Shown: positions 37,410 through 47,416 of the stretch, in pieces
Layout of the letters: each line of letters starts with the position of its first letter
How positions within the stretch are numbered: position 1 is the stretch's first letter
Assembly: GCF_003368325.1 (NCBI RefSeq)
Contig: NZ_CP031467.1
Span: 868,001-932,000 of the forward strand
Direction: 5' to 3'
Source of the DNA: Paraburkholderia caffeinilytica
Lineage (GTDB): Bacteria > Pseudomonadota > Gammaproteobacteria > Burkholderiales > Burkholderiaceae
Length of the DNA stretch: 64,000 nucleotides
Notes under the pieces: model-generated
What the model was told of the DNA's origin: nothing
Seen by the model: only the letters and a program-made list of their open reading frames with translations
The model's database searches: none
Made by a program: the position numbers and the translations under genes

Positions 37410-37415
37410 TATAAT
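37410..37415 (+). promoter_or_regulatory. Possible -10 element of valS
   Basis: A perfect TATAAT lies 36 nt before the valS start codon, just outside repeat arm C. The -35 position falls at the edge of the repeat and has no good hexamer. Confidence 0.4.
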
Positions 37416-37451
37416 CGAACATTCTTTGCATCCACCAGCAGACGGATAGAA

Positions 37452-40331
37452 ATGAGCGAGACCCCGAGCGACCCGACCTCCACGCTTGCCAAAAGCTTCG
37501 AGCCCCACACCATCGAGGCCCACTGGGGCCCGGAATGGGAAAAGCGCGCCTACGCGGCAGCCACCTTCGACGAGAACAGGAAAGACTTCTCGATCCAGTT
37601 GCCGCCGCCGAACGTCACGGGCACCCTGCACATGGGCCACGCGTTCAACCAGACGATCATGGACGGCCTCGCACGCTATCACCGCATGCTCGGCGAAAAC
37701 ACCCTCTGGGTGCCGGGCACGGACCACGCGGGCATCGCCACGCAAATCGTCGTCGAACGGCAACTGGATGCGAAAGGCATCTCCCGTCATGACCTCGGCC
37801 GCGAAAAATTCACCGAGCGCGTCTGGGAATGGAAGCAGGAATCCGGCTCGACCATCACGAATCAGGTGCGCCGCCTGGGCGCGTCGATCGACTGGTCGCG
37901 CGAGTACTTCACGATGGACGACAAAATGTCGGCCGCCGTGCGCGACGTGTTCGTACGCCTGTATGAACAAGGCCTGATCTACCGCGGCAAGCGCCTCGTG
38001 AACTGGGATCCGGTGCTGCTCACCGCCGTCTCCGATCTCGAAGTGGTCAGCGAAGAAGAAAACGGCCACCTCTGGCACATCCAGTATCCGCTCACGGACG
38101 GCTCGGGCCATCTGACGGTCGCCACGACTCGCCCGGAAACCATGCTCGGCGACACCGCGGTGATGGTCCATCCGGAAGACGAACGCTATGCGCACCTGAT
38201 CGGCAAGACGGTCACGCTGCCGCTCTCCGGCCGCGAAGTCCCGATCATCGCCGACGACTACGTCGACCGCGAATTCGGCACCGGCGTGGTCAAGGTCACG
38301 CCCGCGCACGATTTCAACGATTATCAGGTCGGCCTGCGCCACAAGCTGCCGATGATCGAAATCCTCACGCTGAACGCGAAAATCAACGACAACGCGCCCG
38401 AGAATTATCGCGGTCTCGATCGCTTCGAAGCGCGCAAGCAGGTCGTGCTCGACCTCGAGGCGCTCGGCGCGCTCGAATCGGTCAAGCCGCACAAGCTGAT
38501 GGTGCCGCGCGGCGACCGCACGGGCGTCGTCATCGAGCCGATGCTGACGGACCAATGGTTCGTCGCGATGAGCAAGCCGGCGCCGGAAGGCACCTTCAAT
38601 CCGGGCAAGTCGATCGCGGAAACGGCGCTCGACGTGGTTCGCAGCGGCGAAATCAGATTCGTGCCGGAAAACTGGAGCACCACGTATTACCAGTGGCTCG
38701 AAAACATCCAGGACTGGTGTATTTCGCGCCAACTCTGGTGGGGCCATCAGATCCCGGCGTGGTACGGCGAAAACGGCGAAATCTTCGTCGCCAAGACGGA
38801 AGAAAGCGCGCGCGAGAAGGCCGCCGAGGCCGGTTACACGGGCCCGCTCAAGCGCGACGAAGACGTGCTCGACACCTGGTTCTCGTCGGCGCTGGTGCCG
38901 TTCTCGTCGCTCGGCTGGCCTGCCGAAACGCCGGAGCTGAAGCACTTCATGCCTTCGTCGGTGCTGGTCACCGGCTTCGACATCATCTTCTTCTGGGTCG
39001 CGCGCATGGTCATGATGACCACGCACTTCACGGGCAAAGTGCCGTTCGACACGGTCTACGTGCACGGTCTCGTGCGCGACGCCGAAGGCCAGAAGATGTC
39101 GAAGAGCAAGGGCAACACGCTCGACCCGATCGACATCGTCGACGGCATCGCGCTCGACGCGCTGGTCGCCAAGCGCACCACCGGCCTGATGAATCCGAAG
39201 CAGGCTGCGTCGATCGAAAAGAAAACCCGCAAGGAATTCCCGGACGGCATTCCGGCCTTCGGCACGGACGCGCTGCGCTTCACGATGGCGTCGATGGCCA
39301 CGCTGGGCCGCAACGTCAACTTCGATCTGGCGCGCTGCGAAGGCTATCGCAACTTCTGCAACAAGCTGTGGAATGCCACCCGTTTCGTGCTGATGAACTG
39401 CGAAGGTCACGATTGCGGGTTCGGCAAGCCCGAGCAATGCGGCGAGTGCGGCCCGGACGGCCACCTGAATTTCTCGGCAGCCGACCGCTGGATCGTTTCG
39501 CGCCTGCAGCGCGTGGAAGCGGAAATCGCCAAGGGCTTCGCCGACTATCGTTTTGACAATGTGGCCAACGCCCTATACAAGTTCGTATGGGACGAATACT
39601 GTGACTGGTATCTCGAACTCGCCAAGGTTCAGATCCAGACGGGTCAGCCGAACCAGCAGCGCGCAACGCGCCGCACGCTGCTGCGCGTGCTCGAGACGGT
39701 GTTGCGCCTCGCGCATCCGGTGATTCCGTTCATCACCGAAGCGCTGTGGCAAAAAGTTGCACCATTGGCTGAGCGTTATCCCGCAGGCAAAGCCGAGGGC
39801 GAAGCGTCCATCATGGTGCAGCCTTACCCCGTTGCAGAACCGTCGAAGATCGACGAAGACGCGGAGCAATGGGCAGCCGACCTGAAAGCCGTGATCGATG
39901 CGTGCCGGAATCTGCGTGGCGAAATGAATCTGTCGCCGGCGGTCAAGGTGCCGTTGCTCGCGACCGGCAACGCGGAGCGCCTCTCCACCTTCGCGCCGTA
40001 TGCTCAGGCATTGGCTCGTTTGTCGGAGGTGCAGATCATTGCCGACGAGGCAACGCTGGATGCGCAGGCGGATGGCGCGCCAATTGCTATCGTAGGAACA
40101 GACAAGCTTGTGCTGAAGGTGGAAATCGATGTCGCTGTGGAACGCGAGCGTCTGTCGAAGGAAATCGCGCGGCTTGCCACCGAAGTCACCAAATGCAATG
40201 CAAAATTGCAAAACGAAAGTTTTGTTGCAAAGGCACCACCCGCAGTCGTTGAGCAGGAGCAGAAAAGGCTGGCAGAATTCGAAACCACTATCGGCAAGCT
40301 GAAAGCCCAACTGGCCCGTTTGCCGGCCTGA
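37452..40331 (+). CDS. valS: Valyl-tRNA synthetase
   Basis: A 959-residue class I aminoacyl-tRNA synthetase that charges tRNA-Val and edits threonyl mistakes. The HIGH signature appears as HMGH at residues 60-63 after [14 protein letters not shown] is at residues 548-552. A CP1 editing domain lies between. The C-terminal ~65 residues form the usual coiled coil ([24 protein letters not shown]). Length is normal. The first ~40 codons are A/C-rich on the coding strand, matching the skew beside repeat C. Confidence 0.98.
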   Translation: MSETPSDPTSTLAKSFEPHTIEAHWGPEWEKRAYAAATFDENRKDFSIQLPPPNVTGTLHMGHAFNQTIMDGLARYHRMLGENTLWVPGTDHAGIATQIVVERQLDAKGISRHDLGREKFTERVWEWKQESGSTITNQVRRLGASIDWSREYFTMDDKMSAAVRDVFVRLYEQGLIYRGKRLVNWDPVLLTAVSDLEVVSEEENGHLWHIQYPLTDGSGHLTVATTRPETMLGDTAVMVHPEDERYAHLIGKTVTLPLSGREVPIIADDYVDREFGTGVVKVTPAHDFNDYQVGLRHKLPMIEILTLNAKINDNAPENYRGLDRFEARKQVVLDLEALGALESVKPHKLMVPRGDRTGVVIEPMLTDQWFVAMSKPAPEGTFNPGKSIAETALDVVRSGEIRFVPENWSTTYYQWLENIQDWCISRQLWWGHQIPAWYGENGEIFVAKTEESAREKAAEAGYTGPLKRDEDVLDTWFSSALVPFSSLGWPAETPELKHFMPSSVLVTGFDIIFFWVARMVMMTTHFTGKVPFDTVYVHGLVRDAEGQKMSKSKGNTLDPIDIVDGIALDALVAKRTTGLMNPKQAASIEKKTRKEFPDGIPAFGTDALRFTMASMATLGRNVNFDLARCEGYRNFCNKLWNATRFVLMNCEGHDCGFGKPEQCGECGPDGHLNFSAADRWIVSRLQRVEAEIAKGFADYRFDNVANALYKFVWDEYCDWYLELAKVQIQTGQPNQQRATRRTLLRVLETVLRLAHPVIPFITEALWQKVAPLAERYPAGKAEGEASIMVQPYPVAEPSKIDEDAEQWAADLKAVIDACRNLRGEMNLSPAVKVPLLATGNAERLSTFAPYAQALARLSEVQIIADEATLDAQADGAPIAIVGTDKLVLKVEIDVAVERERLSKEIARLATEVTKCNAKLQNESFVAKAPPAVVEQEQKRLAEFETTIGKLKAQLARLPA

Positions 40332-40404
40332 TCGACGTTCCGTGTCCGCCCCATGGCGGGCCGACACGGCGCAAAAGCTAAACCAGAGGATTCAGGGTAA
40401 TCAC

Positions 40405-41286
40405 ATGCTAAAAGTTACAAAAGCGGTTTTTCCGGTAGCAGGTCTTGGCACCCGGTTCCTCCCTGCCACGAAGGCGAGCCCGAAGGAGATGCTGCCGATC
40501 GTCGACAAGCCGCTGATTCAATACGCGGTGGAAGAGGCCATGGCAGCCGGCATCACCGAAATGATCTTCGTCACGGGCCGCAGCAAGCGCGCGATCGAGG
40601 ACCATTTCGATAAGTCGTATGAAATCGAGGCGGAACTCGAGGCGCGCGGCAAGGACAAGCTGCTGGAACTGGTGCGCAGCATCAAGCCGAGCCATGTCGA
40701 CTGCTTCTACGTGCGTCAGCCGGAAGCGCTGGGCCTCGGTCACGCGGTGATGTGCGCCGAAAAACTGGTGGGCGACAACCCGTTTGCCGTCATCCTCGCG
40801 GACGACTTGCTGTACGGCAAGCCGCCCGTGATGACGCAGATGATCGAGGTGTTCGACCACTATCACAGCTCGGTGATCGGCGTCGAAGAGATTCCCGCTC
40901 AGGAAACCAAGTCGTACGGCATCGTCGACGGCAAGGAGTGGGAAGACTCGATCATCAAGATGTCGGGCATCGTCGAGAAGCCGGAGCCGAGCGTGGCGCC
41001 GTCGAATCTCGGCGTGGTGGGCCGCTACGTGCTGAAGCCGCGGATCTTCGAACATCTGCGCGCGCTAAAGCCGGGCGCGGGCGGCGAATTGCAGCTGACG
41101 GACGCAATTCAGTCGCTGCTGGCCGATGAACAGGTGCTGGCGTACAAGTACCACGGCACGCGTTTCGACTGCGGCAGCAAGCTGGGTTATCTGAAGGCGA
41201 CGGTCGAGTTCGCGCTGCGTCACCCGGAAGTGGCCGCCGATTTCGAAGAATATCTGCGTACCCGTTCGCCGGTGCTGGAAGGCTGA
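40405..41286 (+). CDS. galU: UTP-glucose-1-phosphate uridylyltransferase
   Basis: A 293-residue enzyme making UDP-glucose from UTP and glucose-1-phosphate for LPS, exopolysaccharide and galactose metabolism. The nucleotide-binding start (KAVFPVAGLGTRFLPATKASPKEMLPIVDKPLIQY) and VEKPEPSVAPSNLGVVGRY are diagnostic. The start at 40405 gives the family N-terminus; a longer frame to 40342 is rejected. It lies 73 bp after valS, may be partly co-transcribed with it, and ends at a strong bidirectional terminator. Confidence 0.96.
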   Translation: MLKVTKAVFPVAGLGTRFLPATKASPKEMLPIVDKPLIQYAVEEAMAAGITEMIFVTGRSKRAIEDHFDKSYEIEAELEARGKDKLLELVRSIKPSHVDCFYVRQPEALGLGHAVMCAEKLVGDNPFAVILADDLLYGKPPVMTQMIEVFDHYHSSVIGVEEIPAQETKSYGIVDGKEWEDSIIKMSGIVEKPEPSVAPSNLGVVGRYVLKPRIFEHLRALKPGAGGELQLTDAIQSLLADEQVLAYKYHGTRFDCGSKLGYLKATVEFALRHPEVAADFEEYLRTRSPVLEG

Positions 41287-41352
41287 GCAACTGGACAGCC
41301 GCGCAGAATCCCTTGCGCTGTTAGCCTCTCGCAATAGGCATCAGTCAGACAT

Positions 41353-41396
41353 AAAAAAGGCGCTGTGTCCCGCATTCGCGGGCACAGCGCCTTTTT
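41353..41396. terminator. Bidirectional terminator between galU and tusA
   Basis: A long GC-rich stem (41359-41373 with 41378-41391, one bulge) with ATTC loop is flanked by six A on the left and five T on the right. It can end both galU (plus) and the convergent tusA-like gene (minus). Confidence 0.9.
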
Positions 41397-41420
41397 GTTC
41401 GTGCTTCAGCGGTTTGTGCC

Positions 41421-41654
41421 TCAACGGCGCTTCATCAAAAAGGTAAAGACCTTGTCATGCGCCGAGCTTTCGACGATTTCGTTGCCGGTTTGCTTGGCGA
41501 ACGCGGCGAAATCGCGCTGCGAGCCCGGATCGGTAGCCAACACCTTGAGAATCTGGCCGCTTTCCATGTCGGCAAGCGCCTTCTTGGCGCGCAAAATGGG
41601 CAGCGGGCACATCAGTCCGCGCGCATCGACTTCCTTGTGAACCTGAATTTGCAT
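41421..41654 (-). CDS. tusA: TusA/SirA-family sulfur carrier
   Basis: A 77-residue TusA-like protein. The N-terminal CPxP motif (Cys16 in GLMCPLPILRAKKAL) carries persulfide sulfur in relays for tRNA thiolation or cofactor synthesis. The C-terminal half (VLATDPGSQRDFAAFAKQTGNE) is the usual second beta-alpha unit. Single gene, convergent with galU. A YeeD-like or another TusA paralogue is the alternative, since these cannot be separated by sequence alone. Confidence 0.88.
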   Translation of the reverse strand: MQIQVHKEVDARGLMCPLPILRAKKALADMESGQILKVLATDPGSQRDFAAFAKQTGNEIVESSAHDKVFTFLMKRR

Positions 41655-41784
41655 CGACGATGACCTTCGGGATGAGGCGTCGTACGCGACGCCGGACAGA
41701 GGGTCAAATTCTACCGCAGACGTCGTTTAGCCGCCGGACGTGACGCTGTCATGTCGCTTATCGCAATCCGGCGGCGTCCTGGCA

Positions 41785-42834
41785 CTACAACGTGACGGCC
41801 TCTCCCGTCTGTAGCGACTGCCGCAACGCCATGCCGATCCGCGTCGCCTCGAGCGCATCGGCCAGCGTGGCGCCTGCTTGCGCGTTCGATGCCGCGCCGC
41901 CCTGCACCGCTGCAACGAAGGCGCGCGCCTCGTGCAAAAACGCATCCTCGAACCGATCGAAGAAGGTCGGCGTGCATTCGTTGCGGATGCCCGTGGCATC
42001 GTAGATCTCGACGCGATTCGCCCGCGGATTGTGGCCAATCGCCAGCGCGCCGGCGGTGCCGATCACTTCGCTGTGCGTGTCGTTGCCATGTGCCTGCGTG
42101 CGCGATGCATAGAACATCGCGAGCTTGCCATCCTCGAATTCGCAGATCGCCACACCGTTGTCGACGTCGCCGAACTCCCGCAGCCCTTCGTGCAGCGCGA
42201 CCGCGCCCGCCGCAAACACGCGTTTGGCGCGCGGCTTGCCGAGCAGCCAGCGCGCGACGTCGATGTCGTGCACCGTGCAGTCGAGAAAGATGCCGCCGGA
42301 GGTCGCCGCGAAACGCACGAAGAAGCCGTCGGTGTCGTTCTGATCGGTGGTTTGCGAGCGCACCAGAAACGGTCGGCCGATCTTGCCGGCTTCGATCTTG
42401 TCGAACGCATCCTTGTAGCTCGGATCGAAACGCCGCATGAAGCCGATGGTGGCCTGCAGATGCGGATAACGCGCGGCCTCGGCCAGTACGCGCTCGCATT
42501 CGGCGAGGTCCAGCGACAGCGGCTTCTCGCAAAACACATGTTTGCCGGCGCGCAATGCATCGACAATCTGCTGCGCATGCAAGGACGACGGCGTGACGAG
42601 CCACACCGCGTCAACGTCGCGATCGGCGAGCAGGTCCGCATAGTTGTCGTAAAGACGCGGTTCGGGCAACGCCTCGCGCGCCCATGCCCGTTCCTCTTCC
42701 AACGGACTGCAAGCAGCCACGAGCGACGCCCCCGGCACGCGATACGCCAGATTCTCCGCGTGCCGCTTGCCCAGCCGCCCCAGGCCGACGACACCCAGAC
42801 GGAGCCGCCCACCCCCAGACGAAGTCGCCGTCAT
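41785..42834 (-). CDS. Gfo/Idh/MocA oxidoreductase, inositol dehydrogenase-like
   Basis: A 349-residue NAD(P)-dependent dehydrogenase. The Rossmann motif GVVGLGRLGKRHAENL is near residue 15, then HVFCEKPLSLDL with the conserved EKP lysine, and the DCTVHDIDVARWLLG region with the catalytic His/Asp. Placement directly after iolG suggests a second inositol isomer (scyllo- or D-chiro-inositol) as substrate. The ATG at 42834 has ideal spacing to GGAGG; a GTG at 42837 overlaps the iolG stop codon and is the alternative. Third gene of the rpiR-iolG unit. Confidence 0.85.
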   Translation of the reverse strand: MTATSSGGGRLRLGVVGLGRLGKRHAENLAYRVPGASLVAACSPLEEERAWAREALPEPRLYDNYADLLADRDVDAVWLVTPSSLHAQQIVDALRAGKHVFCEKPLSLDLAECERVLAEAARYPHLQATIGFMRRFDPSYKDAFDKIEAGKIGRPFLVRSQTTDQNDTDGFFVRFAATSGGIFLDCTVHDIDVARWLLGKPRAKRVFAAGAVALHEGLREFGDVDNGVAICEFEDGKLAMFYASRTQAHGNDTHSEVIGTAGALAIGHNPRANRVEIYDATGIRNECTPTFFDRFEDAFLHEARAFVAAVQGGAASNAQAGATLADALEATRIGMALRQSLQTGEAVTL

Positions 42835-43850
42835 CACGAAGCCTCCCCGAGTTTGACCGCGCGACCCTCACGCCACGAACGCGTGGCCGCTTCGGCGAGT
42901 TCGAGCGCTTTCAGGCCGTCCGCCACGGTGGTTCGCACACGCTTGCCATGGATGACCGCATCGAAGAAATGGGCGATTTCCAGTGCGTACGCCGCGCGAT
43001 ACCGTTCGAGGAAAAACGCCTCGGGCACGTCGCTCGACACTTCGGTTTTCGAATACGCGGTGACCTCGGTGGGCCGCACGTTGCCGGCTTGCAGCATGCC
43101 GGTGCTGCCGAGCACTTCGAAACGCTGGTCGTACCCATAGGCCGCACGCCGCGCGGTGTTGATCTGGCACAGGCGGCCCTGCTTCGTGCGGATCGTGACC
43201 GCGGTCGAATCGATATCGCCCGCTTCGGCAATCGCGGGATCCGCAAGACAACTCCCCGTGGCGTGCAGCGTGTCGGCTTCGTCGTCGAGAATCCAGCGGA
43301 AGATGTCGAAGTCGTGAATCAGCATGTCCTTGAAGATGCCGCCCGAATGCTTGATGTACTCGACCGGCGGTGCGCCCGGATCGCGGCTCGTCACCACCAG
43401 CATTTCCGGCGTGCCGATTTCGCCCGCGTCGATGCGCGCTTTCAGCGCGGAAAAGGTCGGGTCGAAGCGGCGCTGAAAGCCGATCATGCACACCACACCC
43501 GCGTGCTCCACCGCTTCGGCGCAGGCCCGCGCGCGCTCCAAAGTCAGATCGACCGGCTTCTCGCAAAACACATGTTTCTTCTGCGCGGCCGATTTCATGA
43601 TCAGATCCGCGTGCGTGTCCGTGCTCGAACAGATCACTGTCGCGCCGATCGACGCATCGCCCATCGCACCGTCGATATCCGCAACCTGCGCGCCGTGCTC
43701 GGCGGCGAGCGCCGCGGCCGCCTCGCGATTCACATCGACCACGTATTTGAGCCGCACGCCCGGCTGCCGCGCCAGATTCGCGGCGTGAATCTTGCCGATA
43801 CGTCCCGCGCCGAATACCGCTACGTCGATCGTCTTTACCGCCTCAGTCAT
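42834..43850 (-). CDS. iolG: Inositol 2-dehydrogenase
   Basis: A 338-residue Gfo/Idh/MocA enzyme that oxidises myo-inositol to 2-keto-myo-inositol (scyllo-inosose), the first step of inositol breakdown. Motifs are AVFGAGRIGKIHAANL, HVFCEKPVDL, FQRRFDPTF and the catalytic KDMLIHDFDIFRWIL segment with Asp and His. The family-typical SSTDTHADLI is present. GGAGG precedes the ATG. It overlaps the rpiR end by 8 nt and is followed by a second Gfo/Idh gene. Confidence 0.93.
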   Translation of the reverse strand: MTEAVKTIDVAVFGAGRIGKIHAANLARQPGVRLKYVVDVNREAAAALAAEHGAQVADIDGAMGDASIGATVICSSTDTHADLIMKSAAQKKHVFCEKPVDLTLERARACAEAVEHAGVVCMIGFQRRFDPTFSALKARIDAGEIGTPEMLVVTSRDPGAPPVEYIKHSGGIFKDMLIHDFDIFRWILDDEADTLHATGSCLADPAIAEAGDIDSTAVTIRTKQGRLCQINTARRAAYGYDQRFEVLGSTGMLQAGNVRPTEVTAYSKTEVSSDVPEAFFLERYRAAYALEIAHFFDAVIHGKRVRTTVADGLKALELAEAATRSWREGRAVKLGEAS

Positions 43851-44724
43851 CGTATCCTCCAGTCTCTTTGGATTCTTCTACGTTCAGTTCAAGCTTGTAC
43901 GCGAGCGCGATGAACAACGCCTGGCACAAACAGATCGTGCTGGTCAGCGAGCGGAACGCGAACGCGCTGCCCTCTTTCACATACAGTTGGGTGGTGGCGT
44001 AGCGCGCCAGCGGAGATAGTTGGCTATCCGTAATAACCAGTGTCTTTGCCTGATGATGGTGCGCCACGCGCAGGCAGTACTGCGTTTCCTTGCCATACGG
44101 CGCGAAGCTGATCGCGATCACCACGTCGCTCTTCTTCACGCTGCGAATCTGCTCGCGGTACATGCCGCCGAAACCGGACACCAGATGCACGCGCTTGGGG
44201 GTGTGCTGCAACGCGTAGACGATATAGCTCGCCACGGGAAACGAGCGCCGCACGCCGATCACATAGATGTTGTCGGCCTGCTGCAGCATCTTCACGGCGG
44301 CGTCGAACTGCTGGTCGTCGAGGCCGGCTTCGAGTTCTTCGAGACCGCCGCGCGAGGCCGCGATAAATTCGCGCGCCACCGAGCCGCCTGACAACGCACC
44401 GGGCTTCTCGTCGATCAGCTTGCGAATCCGCTGCTGATAGCTCGGCGAGGACGTGCCCTGCCCCGTGTACGCCTGACGAAACACCGCCTGCAGATCGGAG
44501 AATCCGGAAAAACCGAAACGCTGCGCAAAGCGCACCACCGCCGACGGATGCACGCCGCAGCTCGCGGCGATATCGCTCGTGCGATCCACCATCACGCTCG
44601 AGCGATGCTGCTCGATATAGGTCGCGACATTCTTCAATTGACGCGGCAACGCCTCGTAGTTTTCCGCGATGCGCTGCATCAATTCTTCGACGCTCGGCAA
44701 ATCTTCGGTGCTCTCTTCTGCCAT
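43843..44724 (-). CDS. iolR: RpiR-family regulator of inositol catabolism
   Basis: A 293-residue MurR/RpiR regulator. Residues 1-77 are the helix-turn-helix domain (SDIAASCGVHPSAVVRFAQRFGFSGFSDLQ). Residues about 130-270 are an SIS sugar-phosphate-binding domain (VIGVRRSFPVASYIVYAL, ISFAPYGKETQYCL). It heads a unit with iolG and a second dehydrogenase and is divergent from the inositol ABC/iolCDEB unit. By analogy with rhizobial IolR it should repress both directions until an inositol intermediate binds. The symbol rests on context. Confidence 0.88.
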   Translation of the reverse strand: MAEESTEDLPSVEELMQRIAENYEALPRQLKNVATYIEQHRSSVMVDRTSDIAASCGVHPSAVVRFAQRFGFSGFSDLQAVFRQAYTGQGTSSPSYQQRIRKLIDEKPGALSGGSVAREFIAASRGGLEELEAGLDDQQFDAAVKMLQQADNIYVIGVRRSFPVASYIVYALQHTPKRVHLVSGFGGMYREQIRSVKKSDVVIAISFAPYGKETQYCLRVAHHHQAKTLVITDSQLSPLARYATTQLYVKEGSAFAFRSLTSTICLCQALFIALAYKLELNVEESKETGGYDD

Positions 44725-44799
44725 GGCTCTCTCTTCGTCGCTTTATTGCAGTGCAGAAGGCGCTTGCGGCACGCCACGCACGTCATCCTGACGCTGCCG

Positions 44800-44828
44800 A
44801 TTATAGGCAGCCGCCCCATCAAATGGAA
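44800..44828 (-). promoter_or_regulatory. Promoter of rpiR-iolG
   Basis: On the minus strand TATAAT (44805-44800) follows TTCCAT (44828-44823) at 17-bp spacing. The -35 lies inside the left arm of the GGAA-N6-TTCC palindrome, so a bound repressor would block it. Confidence 0.55.
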
Positions 44829-44842
44829 TGTATTTTCCATTT
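44821..44842. promoter_or_regulatory. Likely RpiR/IolR operator
   Basis: A perfect 8-bp inverted repeat AAATGGAA-N6-TTCCATTT lies in the shared control region of the two inositol units. It contains GGAA-N6-TTCC, which I recall as the motif reported for rhizobial IolR. A second palindrome, ATGAAA-T-TTTCAT, follows at 44852-44864. Confidence 0.75.
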
Positions 44843-44863
44843 TTATTTGTCATGAAATTTTCA

Positions 44864-44892
44864 TTGCAACGCTTCGGAAGATCGCCTAATCT
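44864..44892 (+). promoter_or_regulatory. Promoter of the inositol ABC/iolCDEB unit
   Basis: TTGCAA (44864-44869) and TAATCT (44887-44892) are exactly 17 nt apart, about 110 nt upstream of the binding-protein start. The palindrome at 44852-44864 abuts the -35. Confidence 0.55.
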
Positions 44893-45001
44893 TGATCGTG
44901 AGCGATGGTGCATCGGCCGACGTCTGCCGCAACGCACGCAATCGGAAGGCCGCCCGCCAGACGCTCCCTTCAATAACGACAGACTGAGAAAGGTGGAGAC
45001 A

Positions 45002-46048
45002 ATGGGACTTTGCAAGAGCAAGGCTACGCTCAGGATTCTGGTGACGGCATTGACGTTGGCGACGGGATTCGGTGCGGCATCGGCCGCCCGCGCGGCTGAC
45101 GCTCACTTCGTGCTGATCAGCCACGCGCCGGATTCGGATTCGTGGTGGAACACCATCAAGAACGCCATCAAACAGGCCGACGAGGATTTCAACGTCGAGA
45201 CCGACTACCGCAATCCGCCGAACGGCGACATCGCCGACATGGCGCGTCTGGTCGAACAGGCCGCCGCGCGCAACTACGACGGCGTGATCGTCTCGATCGC
45301 CGACTTCGACGTGCTCAAGAGCGCGATCGCCAAGGTCACCGAGAAACACATCCCGCTCGTTACGATCAATTCCGGCACCGAGGAGCAAAGCTCGCAGCTT
45401 GGCGCGCTCATGCACGTCGGCCAGCCTGAATACGCGGCGGGCAAAGCGGCGGGCCAAAAAGCGAAGGCAGCGGGCATCAAGTCGTTCCTGTGCGTCAACC
45501 ACTACGCGACCAACCCGGCTTCGTTCGAACGCTGCCGGGGCTTTGCCGAGGCAATCGGCGTCGACTTCAAGTCTTCCACGCTCGACGCCGGCCAGGACCC
45601 GACCGGCGTGCAATCGAAAGTGAGCGCGTATCTGCGCAATCATCCGAACACCCAGGCGGTGCTCACCCTCGGTCCGCTCTCGGCCGCGCCGACGATGAAG
45701 GCGCTGCAGCAGATGGGCCTCGCCGGCAAGGTCTGGTTCGCGACATTCGACTTCGACAGTGACATCGCGAAGGGCATCCAGGACGGCACGATCCAGTTCG
45801 CGATCGACCAGCAACCCTACCTGCAAGGCTATATCCCGGTCGCCGTACTCGCCATCGTGAAAAAGGAGCACACCACCGATCCGGCGAAGATCCGCCAGAT
45901 CCTGCAGGCGAATCCGAAGTTCCAGCAACGCCTCACCGAATACGGCCTGCAGCCTGCCTATGGGCCGCGCAACATTGGTTCCGGTCCGGGCTTCATTACC
46001 AAGGCCAATATCGACAAGGTCGTGAAGTACGCCGGGCAGTACCGCTAA
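45002..46048 (+). CDS. Sugar (inositol) ABC transporter substrate-binding protein
   Basis: A 348-residue periplasmic binding protein of the ribose/galactose type (peripla_BP_4). A signal peptide of about 31 residues ends near ARAADA. The mature part has FVLISHAPDSDSWWNTIKNAI and later NPNTQAVLTL-type hinge segments. Its place between the IolR-type operator and iolCDEB indicates inositol or a related cyclitol as ligand. The ATG at 45002 follows AAGGTGGAG. A longer frame to 44828 runs into the control region and is rejected. Confidence 0.88.
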   Translation: MGLCKSKATLRILVTALTLATGFGAASAARAADAHFVLISHAPDSDSWWNTIKNAIKQADEDFNVETDYRNPPNGDIADMARLVEQAAARNYDGVIVSIADFDVLKSAIAKVTEKHIPLVTINSGTEEQSSQLGALMHVGQPEYAAGKAAGQKAKAAGIKSFLCVNHYATNPASFERCRGFAEAIGVDFKSSTLDAGQDPTGVQSKVSAYLRNHPNTQAVLTLGPLSAAPTMKALQQMGLAGKVWFATFDFDSDIAKGIQDGTIQFAIDQQPYLQGYIPVAVLAIVKKEHTTDPAKIRQILQANPKFQQRLTEYGLQPAYGPRNIGSGPGFITKANIDKVVKYAGQYR

Positions 46049-46227
46049 CGCATTTCGCAGGAAGTGCGGACACGGGAGAACCGTTCCGGCAGGTATGAAG
46101 AAGGTGGAGGCGGCCGGCCGCGACCGGTCCGGCCGCCCCACGCCTGCGTTCGCCACGTTTTACGTGCACCACGCGCCACGCGGCCCGCCAACGGCCGCAA
46201 CCCACCGGCGCATCAAGGAGAGCTTCA

Positions 46228-47403
46228 ATGGGCGTAGCCAACCCCTTCCACCCCCATCCGCGCAAGCAGCCCCCTTCGAGCACCGCGACGACGTCGACGT
46301 CCGGCGGTGCGCCCGCAGCGGCCGATGAGCGCGTGCGCCAGGAATCATGGTTCCGGCATCTGCTGAACCGTCCGGAATTCGCCGCGCTCGCCGGCACCGT
46401 GATGGTGTTCCTCGTGTTTGGGATTGCAGCCGGTAACTCCGGCATGTTCAACCTCGACGGCGTGATGAACTGGTCGCAAGTGGCCGCGTATCTCGGCCTG
46501 ATCGCGGTCGGCGCGTGCCTCCTGATGATTGCCGGCGAATTCGATCTGTCGATCGGTTCGATGATCGGCTTTTCGGGGATGATGGTCGCGCTGCCCACGA
46601 TGTACTTCCATTGGCCGATTGCCTTGTCGATCGTGTTCGCGTTCGCCGGATCGATGCTGCTCGGCGCCCTCAACGGCTATCTGGTGATGCGCACGCGGCT
46701 GCCGTCGTTCATCGTGACGCTGGCGTTCCTGTTCATTTTGCGCGGCCTCACGCTGGCCCTTTCGGTCATGTTCGCCGACCGCACGATCATCTCCGGCGTG
46801 GGCGACGTCGCCGCTCACGACTGGCTCGCCCATACCCTGTTCCAGGGTGTCGCTTTCAAGAGCCTGTTCGTCTGGCTCGGCCACATCGGTATCGTGAAGA
46901 TGCTCGACAACGGCAATCCGCTCGTGCCGGGCATTCCGAAAGTGCTGCTCTGGTGGTTCGCGCTTGCCGCGGTCTGCGCGTTCACCCTCGCCAAGACCCG
47001 CTTCGGCAACTGGATTTTCGCGGTTGGCGGCGACGCCAACGCGGCGAAGAACGTCGGCGTGCCGGTGCGGCGCGTGAAGATTTCGCTGTTCGTGCTGACC
47101 GCGTTCTGCGCCTGCCTGTTCGCCGTGCTGCAAGTGTGCGACATCGGCTCGGCCGCGGCCGACCGCGGTCTGCAGGCCGAATTCGAAGCCATCATCGCGG
47201 CGGTGATCGGCGGCACGCTGCTGACCGGCGGCTATGGCTCGGTGATCGGCGCCTGCTTCGGCGCGCTGATCTTCGGCGTCGTGCAGATCGGCATTACCTA
47301 CACGAATGTCGACTCCGACTGGTTCCGCGTGTTCCTCGGCGTGATGCTGCTGATCGCCGTGCTGTTCAATCACTACGTGCGCCGCCGCGTCGCGCAGTCG
47401 TAA
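46228..47403 (+). CDS. Sugar (inositol) ABC transporter permease
   Basis: A 391-residue inner-membrane permease of the RbsC/BPD_transp_2 family with about ten hydrophobic helices. The [21 protein letters not shown] segment and the [36 protein letters not shown] segment are diagnostic of sugar permeases. The first ~40 residues are a Pro/Ser/Thr-rich cytoplasmic extension. AAGGAG precedes the ATG. It lies 179 bp after the binding-protein gene and 13 nt before the ATPase gene. Confidence 0.92.
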   Translation: MGVANPFHPHPRKQPPSSTATTSTSGGAPAAADERVRQESWFRHLLNRPEFAALAGTVMVFLVFGIAAGNSGMFNLDGVMNWSQVAAYLGLIAVGACLLMIAGEFDLSIGSMIGFSGMMVALPTMYFHWPIALSIVFAFAGSMLLGALNGYLVMRTRLPSFIVTLAFLFILRGLTLALSVMFADRTIISGVGDVAAHDWLAHTLFQGVAFKSLFVWLGHIGIVKMLDNGNPLVPGIPKVLLWWFALAAVCAFTLAKTRFGNWIFAVGGDANAAKNVGVPVRRVKISLFVLTAFCACLFAVLQVCDIGSAAADRGLQAEFEAIIAAVIGGTLLTGGYGSVIGACFGALIFGVVQIGITYTNVDSDWFRVFLGVMLLIAVLFNHYVRRRVAQS

Positions 47404-47416
47404 CGAGGAGACGACC

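Larger units (their letters stand above)
36364..37451. other. Divergent intergenic region filled by a paired repeat element
   Basis: The 1,088 bp between the uvrD and valS starts consist almost wholly of two inverted repeat copies (B and C) and the spacer between them. The spacer holds a CGGTTG array. Open frames run through it on both strands, but they coincide with the repeats and low-complexity sequence and I do not call them genes. Promoters for uvrD and valS must sit in or beside the outer arms. Confidence 0.8.

Noticed and set aside
36364..37451. CRISPR array suggested by repeated intergenic sequence
   Set aside because: Repeats are long, inverted rather than direct, and not separated by uniform spacers. 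No cas gene is present.
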